A stretch of DNA of 64,000 nucleotides from Halomonas sp. GD1P12 (GCF_025725645.1 NZ_CP107007.1:2914001-2978000), one strand, 5' to 3'; positions 1 through 9,919 are shown, numbered from the stretch's first letter. The notes: generated by a model from the sequence alone, not told the origin. Numbers and translations are program-made.

Positions 1-120
<120 letters not shown>

Positions 121-145
121 GGCCTGATGGGAAACGCGAGGCAAT

Positions 146-182
146 GCGCTATAAGCCGAAACGAGCGCTCGGCTTATAGCGC
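146..182. terminator. Bidirectional hairpin terminator between SDR and deacetylase genes
   Basis: A perfect 14-bp inverted repeat (GCGCTATAAGCCGA at 146-159 and its complement at 169-182) with a 9-nt loop sits between two convergent genes. It overlaps the TAA stop (174-176) of the minus-strand gene. There is no long T-run on either side, so efficiency is uncertain. Confidence 0.6.
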
Positions 183-1199
183 CTCTACCATTAGTCCTTC
201 AAAGAAACTTACCGCGTTCGCTTCGAGCCCTTCCAGGTAATACCCACCTTCCTGCACCACCAGTGTCGGTAGGTTCAGCGCCGCGATTTGTCGGCCCAGC
301 TCATGAAAGCCTTGTGTGGAAACGGCGACTTTGGCCTGGGGGTCGCGCTCAAAGATATCGAAGCCGAGCGCCAGCACCAGGGCGTCGGGTTCGAACAGGC
401 GAATGGCCTGACGGGCCTGCTCCAAACGCTCGAAGAATACCGACTCAGTAGAGCCATGCGGCATCGGAAGGTTGAGGTTGTAGCCGAGCCCTTCGCCTTC
501 ACCGCGCTCGTTCTCGAAGCCGCTGACCGCCGGGTAGAAGTTGGTGGTGTCGCCGTGAATCGAGATGTAGAACACGTCATTACGAGAATAGAAAATTTCC
601 TGGATGCCCTGGCCGTGGTGCATGTCGGTATCGAGAACCACGATGCGCGGGTAGCGCCTGGTCAGGTGCTGCGCGGCGATGGCGGCGTTATTGAGAAAGC
701 AGAAGCCGCCGGCGGAGTCGATGCCCGCATGGTGGCCCGGCGGGCGGGAAAGCGCGTAGGCGAAGCGCTCACCGCTCATCAGCGCCTCGGCGCCGGCCAC
801 CGCGCTCTGGGCCGACCAGTAGGCGGAGTGCCAGGTGTGCTGACCCACCGGGGCGCTGCCGTCGGCCAGGTAGCGGGCGGCCTCGGCCAGAATGCCCTGC
901 AAGGCGTTGGGCGAGCGCACGAAGATGTTGGAAATCACTTCTTCGCCCCAGTCCTCGCCCACGGCGTGCCAGCGGGCATGGGCGCTTTCCAGAAAGCGCA
1001 GGTAGGCCAGTGAGTGCACCGCTCTAAGAGGGCCAACGCCGTAATCCTTGGGCGGCGATAGTTCGAACCCCAGCCGGTCAGCGGCGGCCAGCAGGTGAGT
1101 GGCGCGCAGGGCGACCTCCTGGGGTGTGCGCATCTTGCCGCGTGAAAAGTAGGTTTGCGGCTGATGCCATTTCTGATCGTCGTGAAAGAACGTCTGCAC
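174..1199 (-). CDS. Histone deacetylase family protein, acetylpolyamine amidohydrolase-like
   Basis: A 341-residue arginase-fold zinc amidohydrolase. Visible motifs are RPPGHH (about 152-157, catalytic His pair), DTDMHH with zinc ligands D190 and H194 region residues, GFD with D281 as the third zinc ligand, and EGGYY with the transition-state Tyr at about 320. The 341-residue length matches Mycoplana acetylpolyamine amidohydrolase, and the family removes acetyl groups from acetylated polyamines or acetyl-lysine-like substrates. The open frame extends upstream to 1418, but a GTG start at 1197-1199 preceded by GGAGACC gives the family N-terminus (MQTFFHDDQ). It lies 64 nt downstream of the GntR gene, probably in one transcript. 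The exact substrate is an inference. Confidence 0.88.
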   Translation of the reverse strand: MQTFFHDDQKWHQPQTYFSRGKMRTPQEVALRATHLLAAADRLGFELSPPKDYGVGPLRAVHSLAYLRFLESAHARWHAVGEDWGEEVISNIFVRSPNALQGILAEAARYLADGSAPVGQHTWHSAYWSAQSAVAGAEALMSGERFAYALSRPPGHHAGIDSAGGFCFLNNAAIAAQHLTRRYPRIVVLDTDMHHGQGIQEIFYSRNDVFYISIHGDTTNFYPAVSGFENERGEGEGLGYNLNLPMPHGSTESVFFERLEQARQAIRLFEPDALVLALGFDIFERDPQAKVAVSTQGFHELGRQIAALNLPTLVVQEGGYYLEGLEANAVSFFEGLMVEAL

Positions 1200-1263
1200 T
1201 GCCAGGTCTCCTCGTTTCGTGCCATGAAAGCGCCATACAATCGCTCGGTAGAAACGCACGCGA

Positions 1264-1968
1264 TCAACGCGTGCCGCCCTCCTCCTGCGCGCCCGCGTCG
1301 TTGATGCCGCGCACCACGGAATCTCTCGCCACACCGATGTGGTAGTCGATCGCTTCCCGGCAGGCCGGGCCGTTTTGGCTCGCCAGCGCTTCCAGCAGTT
1401 GATAGTGGCTGGTCGCAATGGTTTCCGGCGCTTCGTGGGTCCGCGTGATCAAGGTGATGCACAGGCGCAGCTCGTGCGCTAACCCCTCGAAGGCGCGCAG
1501 TAGCCGCTCATTGCCGGCGTAGTGCAGCATCAGGCGGTGAAACTTCAAATCCTCTTCGATACGCCGCGTGCCGCTATCGCTCGTAGCCGCCTCGCAAAGC
1601 ACGTCCACCTGTCGTTCGAGCGCGTTTCTGGCCTCAGGGGTGTAGCGCTGAGCGAGGCGCTCGATGGCGTGGCGCTCCAGGCACAGGCGCAGGTCGAACA
1701 CGTCCTGTAGCTCGACCGCGTCGAGCGCCTTGACGAAAAATCCTCGCCGCGGGCGCGAAACCAAAAGACCACGGCTTTCGAGGAGCCTGGCTGCCTCGCG
1801 CACCGGTGCGCGGCTGACGCCCAAATCCCGTGAAAGCTGCACTTCCGAGAGCCGCTCGCCGGGCATGAAGCGCTGTTCGATCACACCTTGAGTAAGAAAA
1901 TCGGCCACTTGCTCGACCAGATTCTTTTGCTGGATCAACCCCTGGGGAGCCATGGGTAACAAGGCCAT
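1264..1968 (-). CDS. GntR family transcriptional regulator, FCD subfamily
   Basis: 234 residues. An N-terminal winged helix (about 15-80, with the GERLSEVQLSRDLGVSRAPV recognition region) is followed by an all-helical FCD ligand-binding domain carrying the usual metal-site pattern (EEDLKFH, a later SHYQLLEAL and DYHI). I start it at the ATG at 1966-1968 because GGGAGGTG lies just upstream; the open frame continues to 2091 without a better site. FCD regulators usually respond to small carboxylates or amino-acid derivatives. It is divergent from the ABC-transporter operon and upstream of the deacetylase gene, so it probably controls both. Confidence 0.9.
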   Translation of the reverse strand: MALLPMAPQGLIQQKNLVEQVADFLTQGVIEQRFMPGERLSEVQLSRDLGVSRAPVREAARLLESRGLLVSRPRRGFFVKALDAVELQDVFDLRLCLERHAIERLAQRYTPEARNALERQVDVLCEAATSDSGTRRIEEDLKFHRLMLHYAGNERLLRAFEGLAHELRLCITLITRTHEAPETIATSHYQLLEALASQNGPACREAIDYHIGVARDSVVRGINDAGAQEEGGTR

Positions 1969-2043
1969 GGGCACCTCCCTTTGTAAATTGTTTTCGACGT
2001 TCAGTATGACGCAAATAAGGGCAGTGTCGATAAACGACTGCCG

Positions 2044-2055
2044 ACTGTCGACAGT
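2044..2055. promoter_or_regulatory. Candidate GntR operator, perfect palindrome
   Basis: ACTGTCGACAGT is a perfect 12-bp palindrome in the divergent region between the GntR gene and the solute-binding-protein gene. Its size and position suit a FadR/FCD-type dimer. Assignment to this regulator is inferred from position only. Confidence 0.4.
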
Positions 2056-2185
2056 TAAAAAGAGCGGTGCTATGGTCAAAAAGGCCCTCAAAAACCTATT
2101 TCAACGGGCTCTCCAGCACCACGCCTCGCTTGCTAAAAAGACAAAACATCACGTTATTGACGTGAATAACCGAGGAGTAGGAACA

Positions 2186-3742
2186 ATGAAAACACCTTTG
2201 GCTCTCGCGATTTCCGCAGCGGCCCTGGCCGTTTCTTGCGCAGCGATGGCGCAGGAACCCAAAACCGGCGGCACCATCGATACCATCATTCAGCCCGAAC
2301 CGCCGGGCCTGGTACTGGGCATGATCCAGAACGCCCCCACCCGTACCGTCGCGGGTAATATCTACGAGGGACTTCTACGCTACACCACCGACCTGGAACC
2401 GATGCCGCAGCTAGCCGAGTCCTGGGACGTGAGCGAAGATGGCCGAGTCTATACCTTTCATCTGCGCGATGATGTGACCTGGCACGACGGCGAGGCCTTC
2501 ACCGCCGACGACGTGGTGTTCTCCGCAGACGTTTTTCACCGTGAACTCAATCCCAGCGCCCGCGCCGTGCTCGAGCACGTCGAAAGCATCGAAGCGACCG
2601 ATGATTACACCGTAGTCTTCACGCTGGCCGAACCCTTCGGGCCGTTTTTGCTCTCCTTCGAGGCGGGTACGTTCACCATGGTGCCGGAGCATCTCTACGC
2701 AGGCACCGATTTCCGCAATAACGAGCACAACGACCACCCCATCGGCACTGGCCCGTTCAAGTTCTCCAATTGGGAACGCGGCACGGTTATCGAGCTAGTC
2801 AAAAACGAAGACTATTACGAAGAAGGCCTGCCCTACCTGGACGGGGTAAATTGGCACATCATTCCCGACGGCGGCTCCCGGGCCGTGGCCTTTGAAAACG
2901 GCACCGTCGACGTGCTGCCCAGCGGCACCGTGGAAAATTTCGACATCCCGCGTCTTTCCGGGATGGACGGTGTCTGCATGACCGAGCAGGGCCATGAGTA
3001 CTTCAGCCCCTTCGCCATGCTGTGGATGAACAACCGCGAAGGCCCCACCGCCGACAAGCGCTTTCGCCAGGCGGTGATGTACGCCATGGACCGTGAGTTC
3101 GCCCGCAACGTGCTCTGGAACGGGTTGGGTAACGTCCCGCTCTCCGCCTTCGGTTCCAATGCGCGTTTCCAGGACGACGATTTGGAGCCCTACGACTACG
3201 ACCCTGACCGCGCCCGCGAGCTGCTGGATGAAATGGGCTACGACGGTGAAGAGATCAGACTGTTGCCACTGCCCTACGGCGAAACCTGGACCCGCTGGGC
3301 CGAGGCCGTACAGCAGAATCTGCGCGAAGTAGGCATCAACGTCAGCACCCAGGCCACCGACGTGGGCGGCTGGAACCAGCGCCTGGGCGACTGGGATTAT
3401 GATCTGGCCTTTACCTACCTCTTCCAGTACGGCGACCCGGCGCTGGGCATCTCGCGCACTTACCTTTCGGACAACATTGCCAAGGGCTCGCCCTGGAACA
3501 ACGTGGAAGGCTACGAAAACGCCGAGGTCGATGCGCTTTTCGACGAGGCGGCTACGGCCTATCCGGACGCCGAGCGTGAAGCGCTTTACCAGCAAGTGCA
3601 GGAGATCCTTCACGAGGATGTGCCGGTGGGCTGGCTGATGGAGCTTGGTTTCCCCACGATCTACCGCTGCGACGTCAACGACCTGGTGACCTCCGGTGTC
3701 GGCGTCAACGACGGCTTCCGGGATGCCTGGCTCGACCGCTAA
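2186..3742 (+). CDS. ABC transporter substrate-binding protein, peptide/opine type (SBP_bac_5)
   Basis: 518 residues, with a signal peptide (MKTPL, an Ala-rich hydrophobic stretch, cleavage near AMA-QEP at about residue 22). The body is a family 5 extracellular solute-binding protein: TIDTIIQPEPPGL near the start, then NIYEGLLRYTTDLEPMPQLA, DVTWHDGEAFTADDV, and RQAVMYAMDREF. This family delivers peptides, opines, glutathione or similar amino compounds to an inner-membrane permease. The start at 2186 follows an AGGAGTAGGAACA ribosome site; upstream ATGs in frame would put non-signal sequence in front. It is the first gene of the importer operon. The ligand cannot be read from the sequence. Confidence 0.92.
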   Translation: MKTPLALAISAAALAVSCAAMAQEPKTGGTIDTIIQPEPPGLVLGMIQNAPTRTVAGNIYEGLLRYTTDLEPMPQLAESWDVSEDGRVYTFHLRDDVTWHDGEAFTADDVVFSADVFHRELNPSARAVLEHVESIEATDDYTVVFTLAEPFGPFLLSFEAGTFTMVPEHLYAGTDFRNNEHNDHPIGTGPFKFSNWERGTVIELVKNEDYYEEGLPYLDGVNWHIIPDGGSRAVAFENGTVDVLPSGTVENFDIPRLSGMDGVCMTEQGHEYFSPFAMLWMNNREGPTADKRFRQAVMYAMDREFARNVLWNGLGNVPLSAFGSNARFQDDDLEPYDYDPDRARELLDEMGYDGEEIRLLPLPYGETWTRWAEAVQQNLREVGINVSTQATDVGGWNQRLGDWDYDLAFTYLFQYGDPALGISRTYLSDNIAKGSPWNNVEGYENAEVDALFDEAATAYPDAEREALYQQVQEILHEDVPVGWLMELGFPTIYRCDVNDLVTSGVGVNDGFRDAWLDR

Positions 3743-3752
3743 GCCAAGCCTT

Positions 3753-3778
3753 GCCCGGCTGGCGTGCTCCGGCCGGGC
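3753..3778 (+). other. Intercistronic stem-loop downstream of the binding-protein gene
   Basis: GCCCGGCTGG and CCGGCCGGGC pair over 10 bp (one G-U) around a 6-nt loop between the binding protein and first permease genes. No T-run follows (TAAAAAAAC). Such elements commonly stabilise the 3' end of binding-protein mRNA or partly attenuate transcription, giving more binding protein than permease. The function here is inferred. Confidence 0.45.
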
Positions 3779-3802
3779 TAAAAAAACGTCAGGAATTCCA
3801 TC

Positions 3803-4780
3803 ATGGTCTATGCCCGCTTGATTGCCATGCGGCTCATCAAAGCCGTCATTGTGCTATTTCTCATCGTCATTTTTAACTTTTTGCTGATCCAGCTTGCCCC
3901 CGGCGACCCGGCCTCCATTCTGGCTGGCGAAGCCGGCGCGGCGGATCAGGAGTTTCTCAACCAGCTACGCGAGCGCTTCGGGCTCGACCAGCCCATGTAC
4001 GTGCAGCTGTGGCGCTACGTTTCGGGCATCGCCATGCTCGATTTCGGCTACTCCTACCGTTTGGGCGTTCCGGTGTTCGACTTGATCATGGCCCGCCTGC
4101 CCGCCACGCTGCTGCTGACCGGCACGGCCTTCGTACTGTCACTCTTTTTGGGCATCGTGGCCGGCTCCATGGCCGCCGCCCGGGTGAAAAAACCATCCGG
4201 CTCGCTGATCATGGCGCTGGCACTGGTGTTTTACGCAACGCCGCTGTTCTGGGTAGCGCTGATGTCGGTGGTGGTGTTCTCGGTCTATCTGGGCTGGCTG
4301 CCCGCCTACGGCCTCTATACCGTGGGCGCGGGCCATACGGGCCTTGCGCTGGTGTGGGATGTCGCCCAGCACCTGGTGCTGCCCGCCACGACCCTGGCGC
4401 TGTTTTTCATGGCGATCTACACCCGCATGACGCGTACCTCGATGCTCGAAGCCGCTCAGCAGGATTACGTCAAGACCGCTCGCGCCAAGGGCTTGAAGCC
4501 GCGCATCATTCAACGCCGCCACGTGCTGCGTAACGCACTCCTGCCGATCATTACGTTGGCCGGCTTGCAGGCGGGGCAAATGGTCGGCGGGGCGATCCTC
4601 ACCGAGACCGTATTTGCCTGGCCCGGCATTGGCCGGCTGATGTTCGAGGCGCTTCAGCAGCGCGACTATAACCTGCTGCTGGGGATCTTCTTTTTCTCAG
4701 CCGCGCTGGTCATCGTCTTCAACATCATGACCGACCTGGTCTACCGCCTTGCGGATCCGCGCATCAAGGGGGCTTCATGA
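3803..4780 (+). CDS. ABC transporter permease, DppB/OppB type
   Basis: 325 residues of a BPD_transp_1 inner-membrane permease. The N-terminal membrane helix (about 9-29) is followed by the conserved QLAPGDPA and then a periplasmic segment typical of DppB. The EAA loop that contacts the ATPase is seen in DYVKTARAKGLKPRIIQRRHVLRNALLP (about 221-248). About six membrane segments are expected. The start is ATG 3803 with AGGAATTCC upstream. The stop overlaps the next permease start by 4 nt (ATGA), indicating translational coupling. Confidence 0.93.
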   Translation: MVYARLIAMRLIKAVIVLFLIVIFNFLLIQLAPGDPASILAGEAGAADQEFLNQLRERFGLDQPMYVQLWRYVSGIAMLDFGYSYRLGVPVFDLIMARLPATLLLTGTAFVLSLFLGIVAGSMAAARVKKPSGSLIMALALVFYATPLFWVALMSVVVFSVYLGWLPAYGLYTVGAGHTGLALVWDVAQHLVLPATTLALFFMAIYTRMTRTSMLEAAQQDYVKTARAKGLKPRIIQRRHVLRNALLPIITLAGLQAGQMVGGAILTETVFAWPGIGRLMFEALQQRDYNLLLGIFFFSAALVIVFNIMTDLVYRLADPRIKGAS

Positions 4781-5610
4781 GCTTTTTCGCACGCTTTGCC
4801 CAAAACCGCGGCGCTTTAGTGGGTCTTATCATTCTGGCGCTGATCATCGTCATGGCGATACTTGCGCCGCTTTTATTTCCCGAGTCGCCCTGGCGCATGG
4901 TACAGCGCCCGTTTCTGCCGCCTCTCGCGCAGGATGGCTTTATACTGGGCACCGACACCATGGGCCGTAACGTGGCCGCAGGGCTGATGCACGGCGCCTG
5001 GGTGTCGCTTCTGATCGGACTGGTCTCCACCAGCGTGGCGCTTTTGATCGGCGTACCGATGGGCGCTATCGCCGGCTACTACGGTGGCCTGATCGACGAC
5101 GTGCTCATGCGCTTCACCGAGTTCTTCCAGACCATTCCCAACTTCGCCCTGGCGATCGTACTGGTCGCGATCATGCAACCCAGCGTCACCTCAGTCGTGC
5201 TGGCGATCGCGCTGGTGAGCTGGCCGCCGGTGGCGCGTCTGGTGCGCGCCGAGTTCATGTCGCTGCGTCACCGTGAATACGTCGAAGCCGCACGGCTGGT
5301 AGGCCAGACCAATACCACCATCATTCTCAAGCAGATTCTGCCCAACACGCTCTCGCCGATCATCGTGCTGGCCTCATTGATGGTGGCCACGGCCATATTG
5401 CTGGAGTCCGGGCTTTCGTTTCTCGGGCTGGGCGATCCCAACGTGATGTCCTGGGGCTACATGATCGGCGCGGCGCGCACCGTGATCCGTCAGGCGTGGT
5501 GGCTCAGTTTCTTTCCAGGCGTTGCCATCCTGCTTACCGTGCTGGCGCTGAACCTGGTGGGCGAAGGCCTCGACGATGCGCTGAACCCCAAACTGTCCCG
5601 CGAGCGCTAG
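4777..5610 (+). CDS. ABC transporter permease, DppC/OppC type
   Basis: 277 residues with the OppC N-terminal membrane helix (about 9-31, NRGALVGLIILALIIVMAIL), then the LGTDTMGRN motif and a BPD_transp_1 core. The EAA loop reads EYVEAARLVGQ with ILPNTLSPI. It is shorter than E. coli DppC (300 residues) only at the N-terminus. It overlaps the upstream permease gene by 4 nt, and the ATPase gene begins 9 nt after its stop. Confidence 0.93.
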   Translation: MSFFARFAQNRGALVGLIILALIIVMAILAPLLFPESPWRMVQRPFLPPLAQDGFILGTDTMGRNVAAGLMHGAWVSLLIGLVSTSVALLIGVPMGAIAGYYGGLIDDVLMRFTEFFQTIPNFALAIVLVAIMQPSVTSVVLAIALVSWPPVARLVRAEFMSLRHREYVEAARLVGQTNTTIILKQILPNTLSPIIVLASLMVATAILLESGLSFLGLGDPNVMSWGYMIGAARTVIRQAWWLSFFPGVAILLTVLALNLVGEGLDDALNPKLSRER

Positions 5611-5619
5611 GAGAGAGAC

Positions 5620-7266
5620 ATGACGCAATCGAATCCATCCCAGGCGCCGGGCGAGGCGGTACTTCGCATTCGTGACCTGAGCGTGGCGCTGCCCAAGGGC
5701 GCGGATCGCGCCCTGGCGGTAGAGAACGTGAGCTACGAGGTGAACCGCGGCGAGATCATGTGCATAGTGGGTGAATCCGGGTCGGGCAAGTCCATGGCAG
5801 CCAATACGGTAATGGGGCTTCTGCCCAAGGGCGTACGCCCGGTACAAGGCGAGATCACCTTCGAGGGCCAGAACTTGCTCGCGCTTACCGAGAAGCAGCA
5901 CATGGCGCTGCGCGGGCTCAAGATCGGCATGATTTTCCAGGAGCCGATGACCGCCCTGAACCCGCTGATGCGCGTGGGCGCCCAGATCGCCGAGGTGTTC
6001 GAGGCCCACGGCCGGTTGACCCCTTCCGAGCGCCAGGCACGCGCGCTGGAGCTGTTGATCGAGGTGGGCCTGCCGCAGCCGGAAAAGGCGATTCGCGCCT
6101 ACCCCTTCGAGCTTTCCGGCGGCCAGCGTCAGCGGGTAATGATCGCCATGGCCCTGGCGCTCGAGCCGGTGCTCTTGATCGCCGATGAGCCGACCACTGC
6201 GTTGGATGTCACGACCCAGGCGCAGATCCTCGAGCTGATTCGCGATCTGCAGCGCCGCCGGGGGATGGCGGTGATGTTCATTACCCACGACTTCGGCGTG
6301 GTGGCCGAAATTGCCAACCGTGTCTGCGTGATGCGCCACGGCAAGATCGTCGAACTCGGCGACGCGGATGAGGTGCTCGGCAACCCGCAGCACGAATACA
6401 CCCAGGCACTGATCGCCGCGATCCCGAGCAACGCCGTACCGCCCCACCGAGAGGCGCGTGAGCCCGCAGCGCTTCTGGATATCAAGCATCTCAACAAGGT
6501 GTTTCGCTCTCGCGGAGGCTTTTTGAAACCAGCGCGCGAAGTGCGTGCGCTGGACGATGTTTCGCTTTCGCTTGCTCGCGGCGAAACCGTTGGCATCGTC
6601 GGCGAATCCGGTTCGGGCAAGTCGACGCTTGGGCGCTGCGTCGTACGTCTGGAGCATCCGGACGACGGCGAACTGCTGCTCGACGGCGTGAACCTGTCAA
6701 CGCTCAAGGGTGATGCCTTGCGCCGCGAGCGCCACCGGGTGCAGATGATTTTTCAGGATCCTTATGCCTCGCTCAACCCGCGCACCAAAGTGGGCATGGC
6801 GATCGCCCAGGGGGCGATCGCCAACGGCACACCCAAGGCAAAGGCGTTGGCGCAGGCGGGTGAACTCCTGGACATGGTGGGCCTGGGCGCCAGCGCTCTG
6901 GATCGCTTTCCCCACGAATTTTCCGGCGGCCAGCGCCAGCGTATCGGCATCGCTCGGGCGCTGGCGCTCAATCCGGAACTGATCGTAGCGGACGAGGCCG
7001 TCTCGGCGCTTGATGTCTCCATTCAGGCCCAGGTGCTGGAACTGCTCGAGGAGCTCAAGCAGCGCCTGTCGCTATCGCTATTGTTCATCACCCACGATTT
7101 ACGTGTGGCCGCGCAGATCTGCGATCGCATCGTGGTCATGCAGCATGGTCGCATCGTCGAGCAGGGAAGCGCAGAGCAGATATTTTTACATCCCCGCGAG
7201 GCCTATACCCGCTCGCTGCTGGAGGCCATTCCCGGGCGTGAGGCGCCAGTGGCAGCCAGCGCCTAA
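5620..7266 (+). CDS. ABC transporter ATP-binding protein, fused DppD-DppF type
   Basis: 548 residues holding two complete ABC ATPase modules in one chain, as in GsiA and YejF. Module 1 has Walker A GESGSGKS at 51-58, signature LSGGQRQR, Walker [13 protein letters not shown] and the ITHDFGVV switch. Module 2 has a second [29 protein letters not shown] and ITHDLRVA. Between them lies the oligopeptide C-terminal region ([15 protein letters not shown]), repeated at the end as [15 protein letters not shown]. One gene thus supplies both nucleotide-binding subunits of the importer. Ribosome site GGAGAGAGAC lies before ATG 5620. Confidence 0.94.
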   Translation: MTQSNPSQAPGEAVLRIRDLSVALPKGADRALAVENVSYEVNRGEIMCIVGESGSGKSMAANTVMGLLPKGVRPVQGEITFEGQNLLALTEKQHMALRGLKIGMIFQEPMTALNPLMRVGAQIAEVFEAHGRLTPSERQARALELLIEVGLPQPEKAIRAYPFELSGGQRQRVMIAMALALEPVLLIADEPTTALDVTTQAQILELIRDLQRRRGMAVMFITHDFGVVAEIANRVCVMRHGKIVELGDADEVLGNPQHEYTQALIAAIPSNAVPPHREAREPAALLDIKHLNKVFRSRGGFLKPAREVRALDDVSLSLARGETVGIVGESGSGKSTLGRCVVRLEHPDDGELLLDGVNLSTLKGDALRRERHRVQMIFQDPYASLNPRTKVGMAIAQGAIANGTPKAKALAQAGELLDMVGLGASALDRFPHEFSGGQRQRIGIARALALNPELIVADEAVSALDVSIQAQVLELLEELKQRLSLSLLFITHDLRVAAQICDRIVVMQHGRIVEQGSAEQIFLHPREAYTRSLLEAIPGREAPVAASA

Positions 7267-7352
7267 AGCGCGATGTAAAACATGATATTGTTTCGCATGC
7301 ATTTTTTTAACACGAGCGCCTGCCAGCCGTCTCGTCATCGAAAGGAATATGA

Positions 7353-8750
7353 ATGAAGATCACCCTGGAGGCCCTACGCGCAATCGTAGGCCCTAACCAT
7401 GTCTTGACTGGCAGCGATGTGACGAGCCGGCAGGAAGATTGGATGACCGGCGCGCCGTGTCAGGCCGGTGCCATCGTTCGACCAGCCAGTACCGAGGAGC
7501 TTTCAGCGGTGATGCGCGCCTGCTTCGAGTGCAAGCAGACCGTGGTGACCCACGGCGGGCTAACGGGACTTGTTCACGGTACTCAAACCAGCCCTGACGA
7601 TCTTGTCATCTCGCTGGAGCGTATGACCGCCATCGAGAGCGTCGACCCGGTAGGCGCCACGCTGACGGTTCAGGCCGGCGCGCCGCTGCAGCGCGTGCAG
7701 GAAACCGCCGAGGACATCGGGCTACAGTTTCCGCTGGATTTGGGCGCGCGGGGCAGCTGCACCATCGGCGGCAACATCGCCACCAACGCGGGTGGCGTGC
7801 GGGTGATTCGTTACGGCATGATGCGCCAGCAGGTGCTGGGGCTCGAAGCGGTGATGGCCGACGGGCGCGTGGTTAGCTCGATGAACCACATGCTCAAGAA
7901 CAACGCCGGCTTCGATCTCAAGCAGCTGTTCGTGGGCACCGAAGGCGTACTGGGTATCGTGACCCGCGCGGTGCTACGCCTGCAACCGCCTACGCCGAGC
8001 GAACACACCGCCATGGTCGCCTGCCCTTCTTTTGAGGCCTTGACGGCGCTGCTCGCTCAGATGGGTAAGACGCTGGGCGGCGGGCTCGGGGCGTTCGAGG
8101 TGATGTGGCAAAACTACTACCAGCTGCTGACAGAAACCTTGGGACGGCACACGCCCCCGATTTCTACAGAGCACCCTTACTACGTGATCATCGAGTGTCT
8201 GGGGAGCGACGACGCCCGCAGTGAGGCTCAGTTTCGCGATGCGCTGGAACAGGCCATGGAAGCGGAGCTGATCATCGATGCGGTTATCGCGCAGTCCAGC
8301 ACCCAGCGTGACGGCCTGTGGGCGATACGGGAAGATATCGAAGGACTCAAGGAAGGGCTGCACCCGGTACTGACCTTCGATGTGAGCCTGCCGATCGCCG
8401 ACATGGAGCGTTACACCCAGACGCTCGAAGCGAGGCTTGAAGCGTCGTGGCCCGACCCGCAGTTGATCGTGTTCGGCCATCTGGGCGACAGCAATCTGCA
8501 TATTTCGGTCGGCGTGGGTAGCAAGGAGCCCGCAGTCCGCCGCGCCGTGGAAGCACTGGTCTATGAGCCACTGACGGCGCTGGGCGGCTCCATCTCTGCC
8601 GAGCACGGCATCGGTCTTGAAAAGCGTGCCTGGCTTGGAAGCTGCCGCAACGAGGCGGAGATCGAGTTGATGCAGACGCTGAAAAAGTCGCTCGACCCTT
8701 TTGGGCTGCTCAACCGCGGCAAAATACTCGACGAGACGCTTTTTGAGTAA
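7353..8750 (+). CDS. FAD-binding oxidoreductase, D-2-hydroxyacid dehydrogenase (GlcD/D2HGDH family)
   Basis: 465 residues. The N-terminal FAD_binding_4 domain shows the PP-loop region VVTHGGLTGLVHGTQ (about 64-78) and GARGSCTIGGNIATNAGG. The C-terminal FAD-oxidase_C domain carries FGHLGDSNLHISV and SAEHGIGLEKR, which supply the His-His-Glu metal site of D-2-hydroxyglutarate dehydrogenase and D-lactate dehydrogenase. It probably oxidises a D-2-hydroxyacid to a 2-oxoacid, passing electrons to a carrier. AAAGGAATATGA precedes ATG 7353. It is 86 nt downstream of the ATPase gene in the same direction. The substrate is not identifiable. Confidence 0.88.
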   Translation: MKITLEALRAIVGPNHVLTGSDVTSRQEDWMTGAPCQAGAIVRPASTEELSAVMRACFECKQTVVTHGGLTGLVHGTQTSPDDLVISLERMTAIESVDPVGATLTVQAGAPLQRVQETAEDIGLQFPLDLGARGSCTIGGNIATNAGGVRVIRYGMMRQQVLGLEAVMADGRVVSSMNHMLKNNAGFDLKQLFVGTEGVLGIVTRAVLRLQPPTPSEHTAMVACPSFEALTALLAQMGKTLGGGLGAFEVMWQNYYQLLTETLGRHTPPISTEHPYYVIIECLGSDDARSEAQFRDALEQAMEAELIIDAVIAQSSTQRDGLWAIREDIEGLKEGLHPVLTFDVSLPIADMERYTQTLEARLEASWPDPQLIVFGHLGDSNLHISVGVGSKEPAVRRAVEALVYEPLTALGGSISAEHGIGLEKRAWLGSCRNEAEIELMQTLKKSLDPFGLLNRGKILDETLFE

Positions 8751-8795
8751 GCCGCCAGCCTCTTACTATTCAGTTATTACTTTCAGGATACCGTT

Positions 8796-9905
8796 ATGCC
8801 CCGCTACCCCGATCACCTGACCGGCGAAGGTCCGGTTAACCCGTTCCCCGGCATCAAGGTGCTGGAGAGACGCATCGGCCGCGAAATCCCCCATCGACTG
8901 GGTTCCAATGAAGGGCTCGATATGCCTCACCGGGCGCTGCGTGAGCATTTCGGCGATGCCGCCACCGAGCACGCCTACTGCTATGGCGATGCCGAAGCGC
9001 TGGGCGTGCGCCAACGTCTTAGCGATCAGCAGGGTATCAAGCTCGACGAGCTGCTGGTGGATGCCGGTGCCGACAGCCTGATCGCGCTTTCATTACGAAC
9101 CACCTGCATGGCCGGCGACACGGTGATCAGCACCGCGGGCACCTACCCCACCTTTGGCTATTTTGCGAAAGGCCAGGGCTGCCGGCTGGTGGAACCGCCC
9201 TACTTTGAAGCACCCGGCGTACTCGCGCCGAACCTCGACGCATTGGCCGAAGCTGCGCACCAGGAAAACGCGCAGCTGGTGTATCTTGCCAATCCGGATA
9301 ACCCAAGCGGCTATCTGCACGACGACAGCGCCATTTTGAAGCTAAGAGAAGCACTGCCCGATCACTGCTGGCTTCTGCTCGACGAGGCCTATGGCGATTT
9401 TCGCGACGATGCGGGCAGCGACTTTGCCGCTCGGGCGCTTCCCGGCGTCATTCGTTTGCGCACACTATCGAAAGCCCACGGAATGGCTGGGCTGCGTATC
9501 GGCTACGCCATTGCTGACCCTGCCGTGCTCGCCATGATGATGAAAGTGCGTATTCATTATGCGGTCTCGGCGTTCACCCAAGCGGCAGCGGAAGTGGTGC
9601 TGGATAACATGGACGAGGTCAATCAACACGTTCGTGACGTGAAAGCGCGCCGGGAGCGCCTCGCCGAGCATTTTCGCGCACTGGGGGCCGATGTGCTGCC
9701 AAGTGCCACTAATTTCATCGGTATTCGGCTGGCCAGCAGCGAGCTGGCCGAGCGCGTCAACCGCGAGCTGCTCGAAGATGGCCGGCTGATCGCCCGCCCG
9801 GCGCACCCGGCACTCGGCCACGTGCTCCGGGTGACTGCCGTGGCGGATGCGCTAAAACCCGGGCGGCTGGCCATTCTGGAGCGGGCGATCAACGCGTCCG
9901 CCTGA
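8796..9905 (+). CDS. PLP-dependent aminotransferase, class I/II (HisC-like)
   Basis: 369 residues of a fold-type I aminotransferase. Visible residues are NPDNPSG at 166-172, DEAYGDF at 196-202 and the Schiff-base lysine K226 in LRTLSKAHGMAGLRIGYAI. It resembles histidinol-phosphate aminotransferase, but its place after the importer and the FAD enzyme argues for a catabolic transamination rather than histidine biosynthesis; no other his genes are nearby. The start at ATG 8796 follows a weak AGGATACCGTT site. It probably ends the plus-strand operon. Confidence 0.88.
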   Translation: MPRYPDHLTGEGPVNPFPGIKVLERRIGREIPHRLGSNEGLDMPHRALREHFGDAATEHAYCYGDAEALGVRQRLSDQQGIKLDELLVDAGADSLIALSLRTTCMAGDTVISTAGTYPTFGYFAKGQGCRLVEPPYFEAPGVLAPNLDALAEAAHQENAQLVYLANPDNPSGYLHDDSAILKLREALPDHCWLLLDEAYGDFRDDAGSDFAARALPGVIRLRTLSKAHGMAGLRIGYAIADPAVLAMMMKVRIHYAVSAFTQAAAEVVLDNMDEVNQHVRDVKARRERLAEHFRALGADVLPSATNFIGIRLASSELAERVNRELLEDGRLIARPAHPALGHVLRVTAVADALKPGRLAILERAINASA

Positions 9906-9919
9906 CGCTCCCAAGCCGA

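Noticed and set aside
5374..6657. 427-codon minus-strand frame inside the ATPase gene
   Set aside because: It lies antisense to a clear two-module ABC ATPase and the second permease gene; its translation is His/Arg-rich without motifs, as expected for a shadow frame in GC-rich DNA.
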